Assembly: GCF_020497125.1 (NCBI RefSeq)
Contig: NC_059084.1
Coordinates: forward strand, 3,561,501-3,625,500
Origin: Mauremys mutica
Lineage: Eukaryota > Chordata > Testudines > Geoemydidae
Direction of reading: 5' to 3'
DNA: 64,000 nucleotides
A model generated the notes under the pieces. It was given only the letters and a program-made list of their open reading frames with translations. It did no database searches and was not told the DNA's origin. Each line of letters opens with the position of its first letter. Position 1 is the stretch's first letter. Shown here piece by piece: positions 30,322-45,019 of the stretch. Made by a program: the position numbers and the translations under genes.

Positions 30322-30442
30322 TAGGGTGACCAGATGTCCTGATTTTATAGGGACAGTCCCAATTTTTGGATCTTTTTCTTATATAGGCTCCTATTACCCC
30401 CACCCCATCCCGATTTTTCACATTCGCTGTCTGGTCACCCTA
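30322..30442. mobile_element. 121-bp hAT MITE with perfect 8-bp target duplication
   Basis: Terminal inverted repeats 'tagggtgaccag' and 'ctggtcaccct' + 'a' are exact, and identical 8-bp direct repeats 'gtaaaaac' flank the element at 30314-30321 and 30443-30450. The interior ('cctgattttatagggacag', 'cttatataggctcctatta') is a type I recognise from turtle and crocodilian DNA. It encodes nothing and lies in the STK35 intron. Confidence 0.92.
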
Positions 30443-33400
30443 GTAAAAACCCAGATGCAGAAGGAGACTGTTCCCAGTAATTTTCTCTATGCTAAGTTCA
30501 AAAACTGCTGAGGAAAACTAACTAGAACTCAGTCCTTCTATGCACCCTTCAGAGACAAAAAAGGGAAGGACCCCAACAATGGGGGTGCGGGGAGAGAGGA
30601 GAGTGGCCAACAAATCACCCCAAAAACCATAGAGTGCAAATAAAGAGAGGGCAAAGATCAAGGGAAGGATGAAGGCAAATGCAGGAATAGAAGGGGGCTG
30701 GTGTCCCGTGTTGCTTTTCCCACTAAACCTACTGCAAGGTGCCTGCTCTTGCTGCTGTTGGTGTGTAGCATTCCCGCATAAGTCAAAATAGGAGACTGGA
30801 TCATTAGCAGAATTTCAAATGCTAAATTCCTACCCAAGGACAATGTTCTATCCTGTATGTATAGGATTCCTACGAATAGTCTCAGTGTACTTTATGGTCC
30901 CACACAAATCGTAACCTGGTCCTCTCCACACGAGTGCCAACGAGCACCCTCTTCAAAACTCCGCTACGTGCAGTCTTCAGACCCGCCGCCACAGTTGTGT
31001 GAGTGTGCACATGCAACCTGAGTGTAACATTAGTTGTCACTTATTGCAACTATTGGGCCAGATTCTCTGCTGTGGTTCCAGCTGACTTGCGCTGTCTCAA
31101 TAGCATAAAACCACTTGAAAGCAGCCCTGAAGGATCAGTAGAGGATTGGCCCTGATACAGGGGAGGCCGTTGCCGTTCCAGTTCTATGCCGCTCACTCCC
31201 TGGTGTGTGAGTAAGGGGACATGCCAGAGGGGACGGCTGAGGAGAGCCGGCAACCAACATAACCCAAAGCCTACTAAGGACTTTCCTAAATTACACTGAA
31301 GCTCATTTTGGTCCCCATCTGGCCCAGGCTCAGGGGTGCAAAGAGCTGCTTTTTCCCCAGCTCTAATCACGCCTATTGTCTAAACTCTTCATTGTTCTTG
31401 GTCACTTAATTTCACTTTCGGAAATTCCATTTTAGCTACTTTGTCAGCTCTTTAAATGGAGGCTCTTTGTTCTGACAACAGAATGGTGATTTAACAAATT
31501 AAAATACTTTCTATACCCCAGAAAATAAGTAAGGGAATAAATAGTGCTCCTGGCCTAGACCTGGTAGGTCAGTGTCCCACCCCCAGTTACTCGCCCTGGA
31601 CTTGGCCTATTACTGTTGGTGCAGCTGTCTTGACACGAGAGCGCTTGGCTTGTGGGAGTCCAGTGGCAGAGAATGTGCTTCAAAACTCAACACTCCTCAC
31701 TTTGCTCTTAAAAACTGAAGGCTTTTTCTTCATTGCTAAGCCAATATTTCAGCCGGTTGGAAACTGACTGGCTTTGTTACTGAGCTTGGCCACCACCACA
31801 CAGCTCACACTTGTAGAAAGGTGCCATCACCGCCACTAGAATCGGAATGCTTTTGCATTCCCACATGTGCCCTATAGCCTGGTACCACCTGCACTCCTAC
31901 TTCTGTATGACATGCACACAAGGGGGGGTGACATTGCTGTTATAAGCAGAGTCCATACGTCCTCATGCATAGAATACACAACTCGTAGAACAGCTGTTCA
32001 GAGTTATTACCAGAACAGGAATAGCCATCCCACCCAAAATCTTCCTGCAGTGGGCTGGAGCAGCACTGACTGAAGGTTATACACAAACCCTTGTGTCTTA
32101 AGGAGGTGTTGTCGGGTTTTAATTAAGCTGAGTTAATAAAATTATAAACTGTAAGTGCACGTAACTGTTTTCACTCTGCAAACGTTTTTGTTCCCAAGAC
32201 CAGTAGTTCTGTCTTTGGTTTTCCATTCTGTCATGTCCTTTTCCCACTCTCTCACCAAGGGCGGCTCAGACAGTAGACGCTGTTTTCCTGTTCTGAGTTT
32301 TCATCTCCAGAAACAAATAACCCTTCCTTCCCCAAATAGACTGTTTGCCACAGAGACTCTAGCCTGGAGGGATTCCCTCTTTACAGTACTCTGATTAGGG
32401 AGCCTTGATTTGGCCACCAGCCCCCCACTTTCTGATGGCTTGTTTAAAGCTGGGGTCCCCCCTCCCTCCAATGCTGTAAAAACTCTACAGCCCACCTGTG
32501 CCATAACAATTGTTTCTCTGCATATAAAAGCCAGGGCCAGCATTGGCAGGGTAGGCAGCAGGGCAATTGCCCAGGGCCTCATACCACAGGTGGTCCCACA
32601 GAACTAAATTGCTCAGAATTCAGGTTCAGCTCCAGGTGACAGGGCTTTAGCTTTCTGTCCTGAGCTCCAGTGACTCTGATGGTGGCTCTGTTTGGTGGAC
32701 CCTCTGAAACCTGCTTGCGGCCCCAAGGGGGCCTTGGACCCTGGTTGAGAACTGCTAGTTTAAAGGCTCTCCCTCCCACTCCTCCCTATGATCTAACTTT
32801 CATCATTCACATAGGACAGGGAGGTGCAGCCAGATTCTCCTTTTCTAATTTCCATGGCAGTAGTCATGGTTACAGACTGTTTATGCAAATAACCAATATT
32901 TCTCTCCACCTACCCATACCAATCACTGGCCATTAAAGAGCTGATGACTTGGCTTGTTTGGTGTTCTTTGGCTTTATCAGCCATTGGAAATCCTAGTTTC
33001 TTTCCCACGCGTTCTCTGGAGTCTGTGCTAGAATGTTTATTTGCTGGAGGGTGGAGTCATTTAACACGTTAACTTTTCAACTCTGCCCATGTGATTTGAT
33101 AGAAAAAGTAGAGGCAATCAAGTTGAGTACTCTGGGTTTATGGTGAAATGTAATTCTCAACATTTTATGAGGAAATAGTCCAGTTGCACTAACAGCTTCT
33201 GTCTGTATAACCAAAGTCAACTTCCATCTTCTCTCCTGCATCATGTGTGTTCACTATATTCAGGAAGTGCTATTTGCTAGAAGGCAAACAGTTCAAGATT
33301 CCTCCCCTTCCTGCTGGGAATACGGCTGTAGGCACAGATATCATCCCAAATAATCTCTAATGGTAATCAGTAGGCATTGTACTGGTATAACTATATATAC

Positions 33401-33460
33401 ATGAGGCTTTTACCAATATACACCTATGTTAGCAAAAAAACATCCCCCTTACTAATAGAA

Positions 33461-33640
33461 ACAACAAGGAGTCCAGTGGCACCTTAGACTAACAGATTTA
33501 TTTGGGCATAAGCTGAAGGAAGTGGTTTTTTACCCACGAAAGCTCATGCCCAAATAAATCTGTTAGTCTTTAAGGTGCCACCAGACTCCTTGTTGTTTTT
33601 GTGGATACAGACTAACACAGCTACCCCTCTGATACTTACC
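33461..33640. mobile_element. Palindromic dispersed repeat with a long hairpin
   Basis: The arms at about 33461-33514 and 33541-33596 are reverse complements over more than 50 bp with few mismatches. For example 'acaacaaggagtc' pairs with 'gactccttgttgt', and 'agatttatttgggcat' with 'atgcccaaataaatct'. About 26 bp separate the arms. The repeat continues to about 33640 with 'gatacagactaacacagcta', a tail I have seen in many turtle copies. Transcribed from STK35, it would form a long hairpin in the intron RNA. Confidence 0.8.
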
Positions 33641-34268
33641 AATGGAGTTTTGCCAGTAAAACTTAAGAGTAGGACAGCCCTTAGTGGTGCCAGTCACCAC
33701 AGCGGAAGAAACCCTATAGGAGAGCAAGCTCGATTCTCTTCTGATTCCTATATCATCAGCAAGGCCGAGAATTCTAACTGCAGAATCTTATTGGTGGTAA
33801 ATGCAGAAGCTGAAGAACATGGCTTGGTTTTCAGATTCCAGGTGGAGCCTGCAGGACTGGTAGTAAAACTGTTCACTTGCAATCTGAGCTCTGTAGAAAC
33901 TACGGAGGATGGGTCCATGTTTACCTTTTCTCAGAGCCACTTGTAGAACAATTTTTAAAGCAAACCATCCTTTAAGCTGGTGTCTAGGGTACGGTTGTGA
34001 CTGTGATAGGAAGTGAAAAATATTCTATAGCCCCCTCATTCCACAGGACACCAAAGCAGTTAAACTATAGAGATGAGGGCGTCAGTCAGCCAGTCTGCAT
34101 AACTTACAAATGACACACTTAGCAGTAGTGATCACCAGCATGTCCTCGTGAGGGCGGCTCTGGCTAGACTCATCAGGACTTTCCGCTGCATTTAAAACAT
34201 AACTGTCCTTACCGTTGCTAACCTCTTGCTGTGTCTGCCATTACCATGCCCCTTTCTTTCTTTTGTAA

Positions 34269-34982
<714 letters not shown>

Positions 34983-35017
34983 ATTCAGGGCAAAGCATTA
35001 GTGCGTTTTGCAATGGG
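34983..35017 (+). other. STK35: STK35 3' UTR start, ending at a strong splice donor
   Basis: Only 35 nt after the stop codon there is a strong donor, 'aatggg|gtaagtg' (GT at 35018). This suggests that the 3' UTR is interrupted by an intron and continues in a distant exon. If the donor is unused, the 3' UTR simply runs on from here. Confidence 0.6.
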
Positions 35018-38000
35018 GTAAGTGTTCTGCAGTTTTTCTGCAACTCTTTTCTCCACCTATTGCACTATCCCACTTATTGGCTGTACTGTGTAATGGCACA
35101 GTGGAGCCTTTTATATTCTTAGAGCTATTTATCCACTGACTCATGTAAGAACTACTTCCTGAGGCTTTCAACCACCTTTATTTAAACAAAAAAATCATAA
35201 AAAGGAGATGGGCAAACAGAACTAGCAGCAGCCCTGTCTAATGTTCTCCAAACCCTGTGTTGGAAACATGTCTAACACAAGTCTCAGTTGCCTGAGAGGA
35301 CCCCTACCACACTCACTCACTGACCGAGCTGGCTAGTGTGTGGTGAGGCAAGGGACCACTCAAACAACTGGGACAGAAGCTTTCCTGCTGGCTCATTCCC
35401 TGTGCACTGACCAATGAGAGGGAGGGATCCTGCAGGGGAAGAATAGTATCCTTGTATCATGTGTACACGAGGGGACAGAAGGCTTCACTGGCAGCCTTGT
35501 CGATAACGAGTGCTTCCCTTTGCAGCCTTAATGTTCTCTTAATGGTGGTTTTTGCATGTAATATAGCAATTTTCTTCTGTTTATACAAAAATGAAGCTCA
35601 TCGCTGTGCTCAGAGGCCACTTGAGGTGACCTACAGAGGCCTTCCCATGATAAGGTGCCATATTCTACTCACTAGCTATCTTTTGGATGCAATACAGTTT
35701 TGCTCAGCTACTTCATCCTCCTCTGCTTAATGGTTGCAATCAGGCTGAGCCTAGTTTAGACAGTCCTGAAGCTGGAAGAGTGGACATCAGAGCTCCTGGG
35801 CTCTGCGTACCCATTCCCACCCCAATATAATGTACTGGACTGATAACACCCCTCTTGAATTAGAAGAAGTAAAACAGCTGTCCAAACTGCTTAGGAATAC
35901 ACTGGGCAAAGTGGCAGGTGAGTTTTCAACATGCACAGTCCTGCTTCACCTAGAAGGAATGTAATTGGTCTTGTTTCATTTTTACTTCCTAGTACTAAAT
36001 ATGGGAGTTCCTCTGAGTGTGAAACATACTTGTGCAATGCCAGGCCCGTGTTCCTGTGTTTGGCACGGTTGGGTGATATAAGCATTCCCAGGCAGAAAGT
36101 TTCCAGACTTGTTGTATTTTAAGATTGCTCCTAGCTCAGTTTAAATGGAACCACTTTCCTTCCAGGCTCAGTTCCCTAAACCACATCGAGGGACTCCCAA
36201 CGTTAAGGAGGAAGTGAAGCTCTCATTTGCCTTTGCCACTGCTGTATTCAGAGCCTAAAGGACTCCAGTAGCCAAAAGCCTAGTCTGTCAGAGCTGTAGA
36301 ACTGGGGAATGGGGTTACATTGAGCTGGTGTCCTCAGTAACCGGGAAGTATTTATTTGTGGCAAAGCCACTTAGAAACAGAAGCAGTTACTAGGGGCTCC
36401 CCCAGCCAAAGAACCAGGATGAAACTGGAAAATTGCAGATCTGGGAGATGAAAGTAAAACTTGCCTTTGGAGAACCTTGGTCTGTCAAAAGCTCCTGCAG
36501 TGCTCTCTGTATAATGCTGATCAGGAGAGATCTGTGACACTTCATTAGTGAGAAATGACTGAATGGCAATTTAGCCCACCTGTTCTGCTGGCTGTGGCCA
36601 GGAGACTGAGGAGCTCAGACTCAAATTAGCTATTAAAGGAAATTACAAGTTGGAGCTGCCTTGGCACATGTCACTGTTTCCCGCCCCTCATGGTGAAGTT
36701 GTGCAACATGTGGTAAGATCAACCCGTAGAGACAGGCCTCTGCGGTAATACGCATGTACAACAGGATGAATTAAGGACACTTTGGCAGCCTTGGCTCCTA
36801 ATTTCCTCGCTGCTGTTGATGTGCCTTGACCTGGAGTGAGCATGCTAGAGATTCTGTAATAAAGATGTGCTCTCCGTCCCCTTTCTCCAGCCGCCAGTCT
36901 GGAATGTGCCCAGACAAGTAGGTTATTTGGGGCATTTCTTACCAGCATCAATCAATCAGCAGCTGCTTTTCTCAGCTGAAGAGCTGCTGTGAGAAACTAA
37001 TTTTTTAGGGGGGGGGTAAGAATCGGACTTTACCAGGAAAGCAAAGACACCCTTAGTTGAGACTTTGCTCTAGATTCTCGCTCTCTAGTACCATGTATGT
37101 GATAAAAGGTCCATCGCAGTGAGTGACTGAACGGTGGGGCTGCTTTAGTGCACAGGCTGGTGGATCGTTGGCTGTGTATAATGCAGGTTCCTGATGGGGG
37201 TGGGGTAGGGGGTGAAGAATGAATGAGCAGAATTGTGAACCCTTGAAATGGACGTGAGTGATAACTGATCCTTCCTTGTTCTGGTGTGACTAGGTGCTAC
37301 CGGAACAGCAAACTTCACCTCTTGGTTTTAAGGGAAGAGGTGGATGTTTTCCTCCTGGTGGGGGGGTTGGGGATATGCTATTTTTAAAGCACCCAGCATC
37401 ATGCATCTCCCGAGTGGTCCATGTTTTGCCTCTGCTGTTGCCATCTGTGATCACTCATGCTCTGCTAACACAATGCTGCTGAGTTATGTAACAAGCCAGT
37501 GCCCTCTGGGGAAAATCCATTCTGCACATATCTGCAGAATAGTAAATGCAGGGATAATAAACAGAGAGAGGACAGTCCTACCCTGCAGCTGTTTATGTAA
37601 GACCCTAGCTGCCTGTTCAGATTCCCCCCTTCCCTTATCCATGGATGGAGCCAGCAGTTCATCTTCACCAAATGTTTCCTTTCGTGACCTAGCTGCAGCG
37701 GAGGTGGTTACCACTCATGTAACTAAATTGAATGTGCCATAGTGGCCATGCTTTGCTTGTCCCCAGTAGCTGAGCTGAGTGCCAGCGATATGTTCATTGT
37801 AGACTTGGCGCATCATGTTACACGAGGGGGAAGAATTTCACTGGTTCCTTCACTGTGAAGCAGTGCTCTTACATGCATGGCTTTTTAAACAGCATTCACA
37901 CCTTCAAATCCACAACAGATCCGTCATTGTTGCTGAGCTTTAGTGTAACATTCCCAACGCTTATGTCTGAAACTGCCTGAGAAGCTCAGAATGAACAAAT

Positions 38001-40849
38001 CAGTGCCTGAGGTCGGCATTAATGCCCCACCACTTGAGCATTTAACCACAAGTCAGTTCCCACAGCAAGTGTAACTTTGACCCTTACGAACCTTGTATCG
38101 TGAATTGCTGTATGTGCCATTCAGAACAAGGCCTCTCATTTCTGTTTGAGGAGTTAAATGGCAAGAGACTTCAGACTTTAACTAAAGTTCATGTCCTAGC
38201 TTAGGCAGCACGCAATGCTGCCAGCCAGAGCTTGCCCATTCTTGGTATCGCACTGGCCACTTCTGGCTTCTCAAGGTCCAAGGAGGCTCATGTCTCTACA
38301 CTTATGCTACAGATATTGCAGATCTGCCACGCAGCAGATTTTATATTTAACCAATATTTATGGTTTCCTGCTGTTCTGCTGAAGCCAGCCAAAACCAATG
38401 AGCTGGAGACGGTGAAGGTGATCTTCCTGCTGGTTTTCCCAGCCTGGCTGAGTATCCCAGAGCTGTCTGTCCCATGTGGTTACTCAGACTGTCCCAGTTG
38501 TTGCTCCTGACTCCACACACCCTGAGATTTACTCTGTAAGAGTAGCAGGCATTCCCTGCAGTGTTTGTGTGCATATTTCACTGACATAAAAGGATTTTTT
38601 TTTCCTCCTCATTTGAGTAGACACAAGGGGTAAGACTTTCACAGGACCCCAGCTTCTGGAGGATGCTGTCACTTTTACCTAAGATCTTATGCACAATTTA
38701 TACAACCTTTCCCTTTCGAGGTATGTGATACAGAAGTCATTCTAGTACAACCAGAAACTGAGCTGTTTGATCCTGGGGGGTGACCTCAGGTTAATCCCTT
38801 GATTCCTGTAGGTGTTTAGCATTGTTACTGCACCTGCATTACACATTAGCAAGTACTTAACCTCTCCATGCCTCAAGGGGGAGGCTGACTGTAAGCATGG
38901 AAGTGGTTGGATAATATTACTTGTAAGTAACCATCAGCATTAATGTGGATTCTATCTGGTGGGTCTGATTCTGCCCTTGTAATTTTGCCATGTTCCTTGG
39001 TGCAGAGCAACACTAAAGGGGCAGAAGCAGCCCAGCCAGTTCCTTTGTGGCTAGAGACACAGGATTTCCTTCCTCGTTCACTCTGCAGTTATCATCCTGT
39101 TCTGTATTCCGGTGAACGAATGCACTGCTTGATCACAGACAGTGGCATCAGTTCCCCCTTTTCCCAGCTGTGCACTGCGTTCTAATGTTGTGGCCACTGT
39201 GGCATATGTACGCGGCGGGCTTCCCTCTCCCGGTGTTAACTGTGGCAGCAAACCACCCCTTCTGGTTACAGGTTAGGCAAGTTATTTATATTTGGACATC
39301 AGTTTAGTATTGGACATAGTTAACTATTTACACAGCCAGGAAGCTAGGGCACTGTGGCGGGGATGATTTGTCTAGAGATCTTACTCTGCTCAGGTGAGTG
39401 GTGGTGTGGGGACGAGCACACAAAAGTAAGATCTCACCGATTTTGGTTTGTTTCTCATCACAGTGGTTCTAGTAACCTTAACTGTAGAAATAAGCAGATC
39501 ATAAGATGAGTAAAGGCAACATCTCTCCTGTGCTGTTCTGATAGCTGAGACTTTGGTCCCCTTAGAGTGATCTTGCATAACTACCTTCCTGAAGCTATAA
39601 ACACCCTGATTAATGCTCTCCCGAAACTTCTTCAAGAGCTGCTGCTCTTTGCGAATGGAAAGTTACTTTAGAACCGTTGTGGTGGGGTCGGAGGGCTGTA
39701 CAGAGCAGCCAGCACTGGTATTACACAACTCCCACATGTCCAGGCAGTTTCAGGTTGCCAGGTAGTGCCCTGAGCCCTTCCAGAAGGGGGAGAGTGGCTA
39801 CACTTAACCCTCAGGAAACAGGAAATATAGAGCTAACAACCACCCCCCTACACTCTGACCCTTGCCCTCTGAGTGATGCCATAGTAATCCCCTAACACAC
39901 CTGCTGGGGCCCTGCCATTGCAGCTAGTGTAGAACACGCAGGGAATAGGCCACGTGAGCACTTGAGGACTAAGTCTAACACCTTCCCTGTGCTACAGCAA
40001 AACTTGTGTTTAGCTGAGATGTACTGGACAAGAGCTGCCTACACCACACTCACTCTGCCTGCTCCACAGCAACAACCACATTTTACAAGCCCTTCACCCT
40101 CACGGACCGTGTTCCATCCAGCGTTATGCTTTCACTTGGCAGTCATTAAACCCACAGTTCACTCCTGTCCCATCTCACTGCTGACAATCCCCGTGGCAAG
40201 ACGACCGTCTGCAGCACTGAATCGAGACATTGCATCCCTAAAGATACTCGGACACTTCTGTCCTTGGCTCACACAGGTGGCGAGGAGGGAGAGGGTCTCA
40301 GACTCCCTAGACCACCCCATCACAACACAGCTCTGTCAGGCTGCTCTAGCAATCCCTCCACCATTCAGTAGGGCTATATCTAGCACCGGGAATGCAGCAG
40401 AAGTGCATGCAGATAACTTCCAGTGGCTGTTGCCAGCTCCAGAGGGGCAGAGTTAAGGTTGCAGTGCTGTTTATCTTAACTGTATATCCTGGTTTTCAGA
40501 GGTCTTCGTGTAGCCCCTCTCCACATTAAGGAAGGGAATGAGGCACCATGGGGTAACCTGAACCCTGGCTTAAACCCTTAGTCATTTAATTGTTCTTTTT
40601 TAAAAAGTTTCTCAGCACCCAGCTCTTCTCCCTGCACTGCATCAGCTATTATTAGCCTGGCCACAGAATGCACTGGCTGGGCGTTGGTACCTTCACTGCC
40701 TCGGTATCATCTGCAGTGACTGCCTGTCCAGCACTGCCCTCCCCATGGAGAGGTGGGCATCAGCATGGGACCCCCAGGTAGAGGAGCTGGGCAGAGCATG
40801 GAGTTAAGGGGGACATCTTTTGGAGGGAAGGACAAATTGGAGGAGGGCC

Positions 40850-41073
40850 ATAGAGGAGGCTTGGTCTAGTGGTTACCAGCTGGGATGTGGGAGACCTGGA
40901 TTTAATTCCCTGCTCTGCAACAGACTTCCTGTATGGCCATAGACCACATCTAGTCTCTGGCTTTCAGTTCTCCATCTGTAAAACAGAACAACAGCACTGG
41001 CTGAGGAGAACTGAGGGTAGATACAGTAATGGCTGTGAGGTGCTACAGTAATGGGGGCCATGCAAGTACCTGT
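40850..41073 (+). mobile_element. tRNA-derived SINE with pol III boxes
   Basis: An A-box-like 'tggtctagtgg' (40862-40872) and a B-box-like 'ggatttaattcc' (40898-40909) are correctly spaced for a tRNA-derived pol III promoter. The body follows: 'ctgctctgcaacagacttcc', 'tctccatctgtaaaacag', and a tail 'taatgggggccatgcaagta'. This is the Cry-type SINE organisation known from turtles. Both boxes deviate from consensus, so the copy is probably inactive. Confidence 0.82.
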
Positions 41074-41169
41074 AATTGGAGGGGTTTTTGGTGGGGGTCA
41101 TGTGGAGCCCCCCCCACATCTTCCCCCACATAGTTCTGACCCTCCCTCTTTTCCATCCCACTCTTGCAC

Positions 41170-41770
41170 TGTTCTAGCACCCAGGATGACTGGGCCCAGG
41201 GCCTCCCACGTGGGCATCCTAACTACTGAACTGCAGTTATTCCCTTTCTCCGGCCCAGTGACTATCATAGTCCAGAGACAGCTAGTCCCATTCTCTCTCT
41301 CTCTCTAGTCCAGGGGTTAGGGCACCCAAATGGGAGGTGGGAAATCCTGGGCCCAGTCACCCTGCTCTAACCACTCATCTACCCAGAGTGCAATAGCTTC
41401 TACAGGAGAGACTGGGGGAGCCCCACGTCAGAATATCCCATAGCTCAAGGGCTAGCGAACGCTCCGAGAGGTGGGAAACTCTTGTTCTTTCTGAAGTGAG
41501 CCTGACTCTCACCACCACCTCCTCATCCAGCCAGATTTCGAAGGGGACCTACTCTGGTAGATGGCCTCTGAGCACGTGACTTAGGCAGTCGAATGCCTGT
41601 TGTCTTGTAATTCATGCATCACTCTGGGACTCAGGCAGGAAATAGGTGTCTAGTCACCTAGGGGGAGGCATCCGTGCGTGTGCTCAGAGGCAGAAACACA
41701 GACACTTAGGGAACTTTGACTTGGAAAAGGTTAGGTGCGGAGTGAGTTTGGGTAACTACGGGATCATTGT
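41170..41770. repeat. Decayed dispersed repeat, family uncertain
   Basis: The stretch includes 'ccaggggttagggcaccc', 'gaggtgggaaatcctggg' and 'ccctgctctaaccactca', phrases that I associate with tRNA-like dispersed repeats of turtles. There is also a TC tract at 41292-41307. I cannot set exact ends or a family. Confidence 0.4.
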
Positions 41771-44700
41771 TTCATCCTCCTTAATCAGTGCTGGCCCTCT
41801 CTTTTAATAATGCTGCAGGTGGAAGAGTAGCCACAGATCCAGCAATCATTCTCACAGCCGCATAGAACACATGTAATTAATCTTTCAGAAAGTAGTTAGA
41901 GGCCCTTCTAAATTAGCTGAACTACTCAAGACGCATTGCACACAATATTAAACCCCCTTAACAGGTTTTAGAACCACGCCCACTGATCATTCACAGACTT
42001 CTGCCAGGGGAAGGTTCACACTTACAGCATGCCTGGATGTCTCAGGTTCATTGTCCCCTTGAGCCATACAGGCACTGTAACAGCAAACTGCCTGGAAACC
42101 CCCTTGCCCTAGTTTCTTGGGCTTGTTGTTTTTGGCATATGTCATTGTGGAGATCTCAGATCAATAACTTTCCCAGTAGCGCTTCCTGAAAGGGGCAGGG
42201 GGTGCCATGCGCTAGATGAGCAACTGAGTGCAGTAAAATGGAAGGGGGGGTTGAGTATCTTAGGGACCCTTCATTCAAATGACCCCCAAATTCGGACCAC
42301 TAAGCCTATCTGAAGCACAGCAAATTTCAAGGCAAGCCGCATAAATCTGTGGATTTTACAGCTCTGAGAGTCTACTTTTAAAAAAGTGTTGTTCAGCCAT
42401 AGCAGTAGCAGAGATCACATTCTGCTCTCCTCAGGAGGGCTTGTACTGGAGCTCAGGTGTAGCTTCTAGCCTGTGACTAGCACAGCAGTGAGAGGGGGAG
42501 GTGAGGGACGGAGCCAGTGGCGGAGCTGCTCTGGCTTTTGTTAACATTACAGATGAATGTGAAGAGTGGTCTCACTGTACAGAATACTTCTCAGGCTGCA
42601 GTGTGTGTGGAGTAGGGGGCAGGTGATGGTTTGATGGGATTTCAGTGCCCAGCAGAGGTGAAACTAACTTATTCCAGCAGACTAGCTCACTCCTTGCACT
42701 ACCTCTTCTTTCAGCCTCTAACTACTGCGGAGATGAAGGAGGAGGGCGACACGCATCAGGACCTTAATTGGGCCCTGGGTGATCGTTTCTTCCCACCACC
42801 CAACACAGATGTAATGAGGTTGAGTAGTGCCTGTATAAGAAAAATTAAAACTACTGATTATTCCTCAAAAAAGGTTTTTAATGACTTTCGACTATAAAGG
42901 CAACACAGACAAAATAAGAAAAGCAAGAAAAAAGACCAACACTGAATAAGGATGAATATAAATGGCACGTTATACTGAAGACAAGCACAAGTACATGTAA
43001 AGTTATTATTCATCAGCTACTTACTACTATTCTTAACACTATAGTATCAATACAACTTGATCAATTCAGCTTGAGCAACCAGACTTCTTTACTCCATAAA
43101 CTTACCCTGCATTTGTCTGAAAATACGTTACCCTTCAGTCGGCCGTTTTCCTCACTGGCCAGGTATAGAGTGTTGAAAAGTGCATGTCCCTTCGGTTCAG
43201 AGGGTGTGGGTCAGGTTTCCCTTAGGACAGACACACACACGGTCCCAGACCTTCGTACTTTTTACCTGATCTGTCAGCCGTGTCTTAAAACAGGCCAACC
43301 AATTAGGGTCAGCTAAATCTTTAATGTGGGTAGCGTTGTCTCTTGGGCTGTATAATTTATGCTTACTTATATCCTTGTAGCCAGTTTTAAATGTGGGTTA
43401 GACAAGCTGTGACCCTGGAGTCACAACTTATCTCGCTTTATAGGAGTTAGCATAATGTGTTATCTGGTTGCAGTGTGTTTTGACCACAAGTCTTAGCTTT
43501 CGTCTGCAAAGCTTGCCCTTTTCACCTCTGCAAAGCGGAAGTTTGAGGCCTAACCTGGACAAAACCTGTGTTCATTTTAAGCTTGGCAATAATTTTGTTC
43601 AGAGATTAATCACAACTACCATCTTAACTCTGAGAAATGAGTGGAGAGGTTCACTTCTCTCCTGGAGTTTGTCCGTTGAATGTCTTTACCATTTTCTGTT
43701 GGTAACTAGTTGCCTGTTCACCAGATCACATTATGATTAAGTGAGGTGGCAGTTTTTCTCCTGCTTCACAGCATGCCATCCCCCGATACCCATTTATCAT
43801 TTCTATGCAAAGTCGCTAAGAGACACCTTCAGTCTCCTTTCTGATTTGCTGCTCCTCAGTCCTTCTGTCTTGTGCCAAGTATGGCCTGGGATACCATTTC
43901 CGTGTGTCCAGCCATGGAGAACTCCTGCAATACTTCTCTTGTGTCTGTCTTCATACGCTTTTTTTTTTTTGCTCCCAATTTGCAACTCTTGACATAGAAA
44001 TCTGATGTCTATGCACTGACCAGCATCTCTCAGCCAGAAATTCACCCACTCTCGCGACCTCACTGTAGTCCTTTCCGTAAGAGCAGTAGCCCCTGTCTGG
44101 TCTCTGATCCTCTAATTATAGCAGTCACACCTGAACCCCATTCTCTTTAGAGGCTAATTGTAGCTGAAACAGGATCTAGTTTGAGGCACTCTCAGAGAGT
44201 TGGTAAAGAAATTAAGGCCTAAGAGGTAGTTGCTAATTACCATGTACTCTAACAGCTGTGTTCTGCTCCGGGTTTCCTTCAGCTAATTGAGAGTTCCAGT
44301 GGGCCTCGGTCCTAATGAGCACAGTTTACTGAACTAGGTGCTGAAATGGACTAACCCAAACACACACCCCCGTTGGGGAAACGCCTCTTGAGGGCCAGAT
44401 GCATGGGAAGGGAGGTGGGGGGGAATCTCACAAACAAGCTCAGCAATCTTCTTGCTTTAAAACAAAATGTCTGTTCTCATCTATTATCCCCTCATGTTCA
44501 AAGTACATTGCTTAGGTCTTGATGCCTCTGCAGTGACAAGCACAATCTTTGGGTCTCCTGTGGTACCCTTGCATACTCTGCAGCTCTCCAGCTGCAGCAG
44601 AAACGAGGACACTTAGTAGTGACTGAAATTCTAGTAGCTGAGATCTCTAGACACTTCCAGTCTCTTAATAATGGTGGCTTGCTAGTCATCAACCACAAAC

Positions 44701-44780
44701 TGAGTTGGAGAAGAAGAAAGAGGAGCAGAGGCAAGGAATGTGTCCCCACTGTCCCTTTAGGAAAGAGGCAGTGTAATGAC

Positions 44781-45019
44781 TGGTACAGTACATCTACACT
44801 ACAGTGACACCACTGTAGTGTGCACACTTACTACAGCAACAGAAAGGGTTTTTCTGTCACCATAGTATTTCCACCCCTTTGAGAAGCAGTAGCTAGGTAG
44901 AGGAAGAATTCCTCTGTTGACCTACAGATGTCTATGTTGGTGCTTAAGCTGGCTTAACTATGTATCTCAGGGTGAATTTTTCACACCGCTTAGCAACGTA
45001 GCTAAACCTGTAGACCAGG
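44781..45019. mobile_element. MITE with 'tctacact...tgtagacc' ends
   Basis: The element opens 'acatctacactacagtgac' and closes 'aacctgtagaccagg', degenerate inverted ends of a short DNA element frequent in turtles. Internally 'gaggaagaattcctctgttg' is palindromic and 'gggtgaatttttcacaccgc' is characteristic. No clear target duplication remains. Confidence 0.6.

Noticed and set aside
33575..33946. 123-codon open frame just before the catalytic exon of STK35
   Set aside because: It begins inside the palindromic repeat, has no kinase similarity, and does not end at a splice site that would join exon 34270 in frame.
40850..40930. A tRNA gene
   Set aside because: A and B boxes are present but the sequence does not fold as a functional tRNA and runs directly into a SINE body.
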